Assembly (NCBI RefSeq): GCF_042686025.1
Contig: NZ_JBHUOZ010000003.1
Location: forward strand, 1,922,001 to 1,986,000
Source: Terrimonas rubra
Lineage (GTDB): Bacteria > Bacteroidota > Bacteroidia > Chitinophagales > Chitinophagaceae
Direction of reading: 5' to 3'
Length of the DNA: 64,000 nt
The position numbers and the translations under genes were made by a program. Under the pieces are notes generated by a model. The model saw only the letters and a program-made list of their open reading frames with translations. It searched no databases and was not told where the DNA came from. Shown here in pieces: positions 62,204 to 64,000 of the stretch. The stretch's first letter is position 1; each line of letters opens with the position of its first letter.

Positions 62204-63049
62204 TTACAGCGGCACCGTCGGGCAACCCAAACGGTTACGGCGGTTAAACGCTTTTTCGCTGCCAAACCTGTAAGTAAGGTGCAAGCCGGTGAAATAATAC
62301 CAGTCGTTGGCTTTGGGGCTTCCGCGCTGGTCGCCTTTTGCCGGGTAAAGATCCCCGCCGGGTAATTCATTGCCACGGTAAGCCATTTTAACGGCCAGTG
62401 GTCCCCTTGCAGCCAACAGATCAGCCTCATCCACATAATTGCCGCTTACATCGTCCAGGTGATCGGTAAACAGCTTACGGAAGCCGATCTCCACACCCAG
62501 GCGCAGGTTATTGGTGATGGCAAATTTTACCCCGCCGCCAAAAGGTAAGGCGAGTTGGGTAAGACTATAAGGTTTGCTGCTTTCGTAGCCGGCAATACCC
62601 TGCCCTTCGGTACTCAGGGGTTTTAAGTATACTTTCTGGTTATCGGAATAAGCGTAGGGATTAAAGCGGTATACGGCAGCCCCACCCATCAGGTATGGTG
62701 AGAAGAACTGGCGCTCGAGGTCGAAGAAATAATACTCGCCTACCGCACTGAACTCATACAGGGCCGTTTCAAAGCTCAGGTTACGTGCCTGTTGTTCCGG
62801 CTTGTCGCTGAAACGGTCAGCCCCGCCCACAACGGCATAGGTAAACCCGGCCCTTAAAGTAAGTTTGGGAAATAGTTCATAGTTGCCGGTAATGCCAATG
62901 GCCCCGTTGGTTACTTTTTTAGGAAAAGCTTTTTCGGTGAGGTCGCCGTTATAGGCCGACAAGCCACCAAATACCCCCAGACTAAACTTTTGTGCCTGCG
63001 CAAAAAAGCCCGTTGCCATTAACAGCAGAACAGAAAGAATACATTTCAT
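62204..63049 (-). CDS. DUF6089 outer-membrane-type barrel protein
   Basis: Exported protein of 281 residues with a signal peptide (ILSVLLLMATGFFAQAQ). It has a string of beta-strands typical of outer-membrane barrels (FSLGVFGGLSAYNGDLTEK, LTLRAGFTYAVVGGADRF, FSPYLMGGAAVYRFNPYAYS). The long loop with LGVEIGFRKLFTDHLDDVSG and YFTGLHLTYRFG matches the DUF6089 pattern as I know it. Function is unknown. It has its own strong promoter. Confidence 0.8.
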   Translation of the reverse strand: MKCILSVLLLMATGFFAQAQKFSLGVFGGLSAYNGDLTEKAFPKKVTNGAIGITGNYELFPKLTLRAGFTYAVVGGADRFSDKPEQQARNLSFETALYEFSAVGEYYFFDLERQFFSPYLMGGAAVYRFNPYAYSDNQKVYLKPLSTEGQGIAGYESSKPYSLTQLALPFGGGVKFAITNNLRLGVEIGFRKLFTDHLDDVSGNYVDEADLLAARGPLAVKMAYRGNELPGGDLYPAKGDQRGSPKANDWYYFTGLHLTYRFGSEKAFNRRNRLGCPTVPL

Positions 63050-63074
63050 AACTAAGAATGTTACCAGCGCAAAG

Positions 63075-63102
63075 CAAATATAATACCACCTTATACAGGC
63101 AA
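63075..63102 (-). promoter_or_regulatory. Promoter of the DUF6089 gene (TTG-N17-TATATTTG)
   Basis: Minus-strand TATATTTG at 63075-63082 and TTG at 63100-63102, spaced by 17 nt. It is a full consensus match, 26 nt before the ATG, and lies immediately beside the accA terminator. Confidence 0.7.
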
Positions 63103-63107
63103 TAAAA

Positions 63108-63151
63108 AAGCAACATGTTACGCCTGCTTTGTAACGTATTTCATGTTGCTT
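63108..63151 (-). terminator. Terminator-like structure after accA
   Basis: Outer stem AAGCAACATG / CATGTTGCTT enclosing an inner GTTAC / GTAAC hairpin, starting 25 bp beyond the accA stop. It is followed on the minus strand by TTTTTATTGCC. Confidence 0.75.
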
Positions 63152-63175
63152 GTATTGTAATGCTTTATAATTTGT

Positions 63176-64000
63176 TTACAACTCTTCCCAGAAGCCCATT
63201 TTGCCGAATTTTTCGATCCGGGTATTGACCCTGTCCTGTGCCGGGATCTTTTTCAACTCCTGCAGCACGGGTAATAAATAGTTTTTCAGGATTTCGGCTG
63301 ACTGGTCATAATCCCAATGTGCTCCACCCGGAGGTTCAGGGATAATGCCGTCGATCAGACCAAAGCCCAGCATTTTATCGGCGGTAAGACGTAACTGCTC
63401 CGCAGCTACTTCCTTTTTTTCCCAGGTACGCCATAAAATGGAGGAACAGCTTTCGGGGCTGATCACGGTATACCAGGTGTTTTCCATCATAAATACCTTA
63501 TCACCAACACCAATGCCCATAGCACCACCGCTGGCTCCTTCGCCGATAATGACACAGATAACCGGCACTTTCAGCCTGATCATCTCGTATATATTACGGG
63601 CAATGGCTTCGCCCTGGCCCCGTTCTTCTGCTTCTAAACCAGGATAAGCACCGGGTGTGTCGATTAAAGTAATAATAGGCTTATTAAATTTTTCAGCCAG
63701 GCGCATCAGGCGCAAGGCTTTGCGGTAGCCTTCGGGATTGGCCATACCAAAATTCCTCAGTTGACGCATTTTGGTATTGATACCTTTCTGCTGACCGATG
63801 ATCATAACCGTTTCGCCGCCTAAATTGGCAAAACCACCCACCATGGCTTTATCGTCTTTTACATTGCGGTCACCAAAAAGCTCCACGTATTCATCGCTCA
63901 TCTTCTCAATATACTTATTGGTATAGGGCCTGTCGGGGTGACGGCTTAACTGTACACGCTGCCAGCTGGTAAGGTTTTTCGTGATCTCCTTTCTTTTTTC
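63176..64000 (-). CDS. accA: Acetyl-CoA carboxylase carboxyltransferase subunit alpha, N-terminus off the window
   Basis: Carboxyltransferase alpha subunit that carboxylates acetyl-CoA to malonyl-CoA with AccD, in the first committed step of fatty-acid synthesis. The frame stays open to the window edge, with upstream residues EITKNLTSWQRVQLSRHPDR that match the conserved AccA start region. About 274 residues are therefore visible and the N-terminal 40 or so are missing. Internal motifs are GGETVMIIGQQKG, FNKPIITLIDTPGAYPGLEA and VICVIIGEGASGGAMGIGVG. An internal Met at 63901 is not the true start. Confidence 0.97.
   Translation of the reverse strand, partial: EKRKEITKNLTSWQRVQLSRHPDRPYTNKYIEKMSDEYVELFGDRNVKDDKAMVGGFANLGGETVMIIGQQKGINTKMRQLRNFGMANPEGYRKALRLMRLAEKFNKPIITLIDTPGAYPGLEAEERGQGEAIARNIYEMIRLKVPVICVIIGEGASGGAMGIGVGDKVFMMENTWYTVISPESCSSILWRTWEKKEVAAEQLRLTADKMLGFGLIDGIIPEPPGGAHWDYDQSAEILKNYLLPVLQELKKIPAQDRVNTRIEKFGKMGFWEEL

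Overview
The window looks like chromosomal DNA from a member of the Bacteroidota, most likely Chitinophagaceae or a close relative. Three things suggest this. Many genes are preceded by the Bacteroidota promoter signature (TTG, 17-23 nt, TAnnTTTG). The translation locus has the order tRNA-Thr, tRNA-Tyr, tRNA-Gly, tRNA-Thr, tuf, tRNA-Trp, secE, nusG, as I recall it from this phylum. Many proteins belong to families common there (OstA-like LptA, MlaD, GSCFA, DUF4260, DUF4268, DUF6089, PorT-like barrels). The assignment rests on reading the sequence, not on a database search.

Layout. 1-6.4 kb: a cyanophycin synthetase cut by the window edge, a Crp/Fnr-type regulator with an FNR-like palindrome upstream, a PD40 propeller protein, a TPR lipoprotein and rpe. 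6.5-15 kb (minus strand): a serine hydrolase, an MgtC-like protein, parC, small metabolic or unknown genes, a four-helix-bundle gene framed by inverted AT-rich repeats, and parE. 15-25 kb: a ribosomal/elongation locus (rplK-A-J-L, nusG, secE, tuf, six tRNA or tRNA-like loci). It is interrupted by an LtaS-like sulfatase and a PKD lipoprotein, and rpoBC do not follow rplL. 25-39 kb (mostly minus): a pentapeptide-repeat protein, a formimidoylglutamase-like protein plus formimidoyltransferase/cyclodeaminase (histidine degradation), a Gcr-type membrane protein, M48 peptidase, plsY, prmA, an orphan ABC ATPase, a KefB-like antiporter and dapA. 39-49.5 kb: a surface-polysaccharide precursor block, with a plus-strand arm (Gfo/Idh oxidoreductase, two glycosyltransferases) facing a minus-strand arm (FtsE-like ATPase, rfbD, rfbC, two nucleotide-sugar dehydrogenases, UDP-glucuronate decarboxylase-like SDR, DegT aminotransferase). 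49.7-53.1 kb: a GH13 amylase with its MFS transporter. 53.5-64 kb: MlaD plus LptA/OstA-like envelope genes, a GSCFA protein, a TolC/HlyD/ABC-2 permease/AraC export module, a DUF6089 barrel and accA (cut by the right edge).

No IS element, prophage, CRISPR array or rRNA gene was found. The most unusual content is between genes. Two unrelated families of dispersed intergenic repeats each occur twice, and both end in AATTA-core heptamer runs. A similar heptamer run forms the inverted repeats around the four-helix-bundle gene. The tRNA/tuf operon carries two perfect 36-38 bp palindromes and a decayed tRNA. The rplK promoter lies inside a 14-bp-arm inverted repeat. A 38-residue membrane micro-ORF lies next to dapA.
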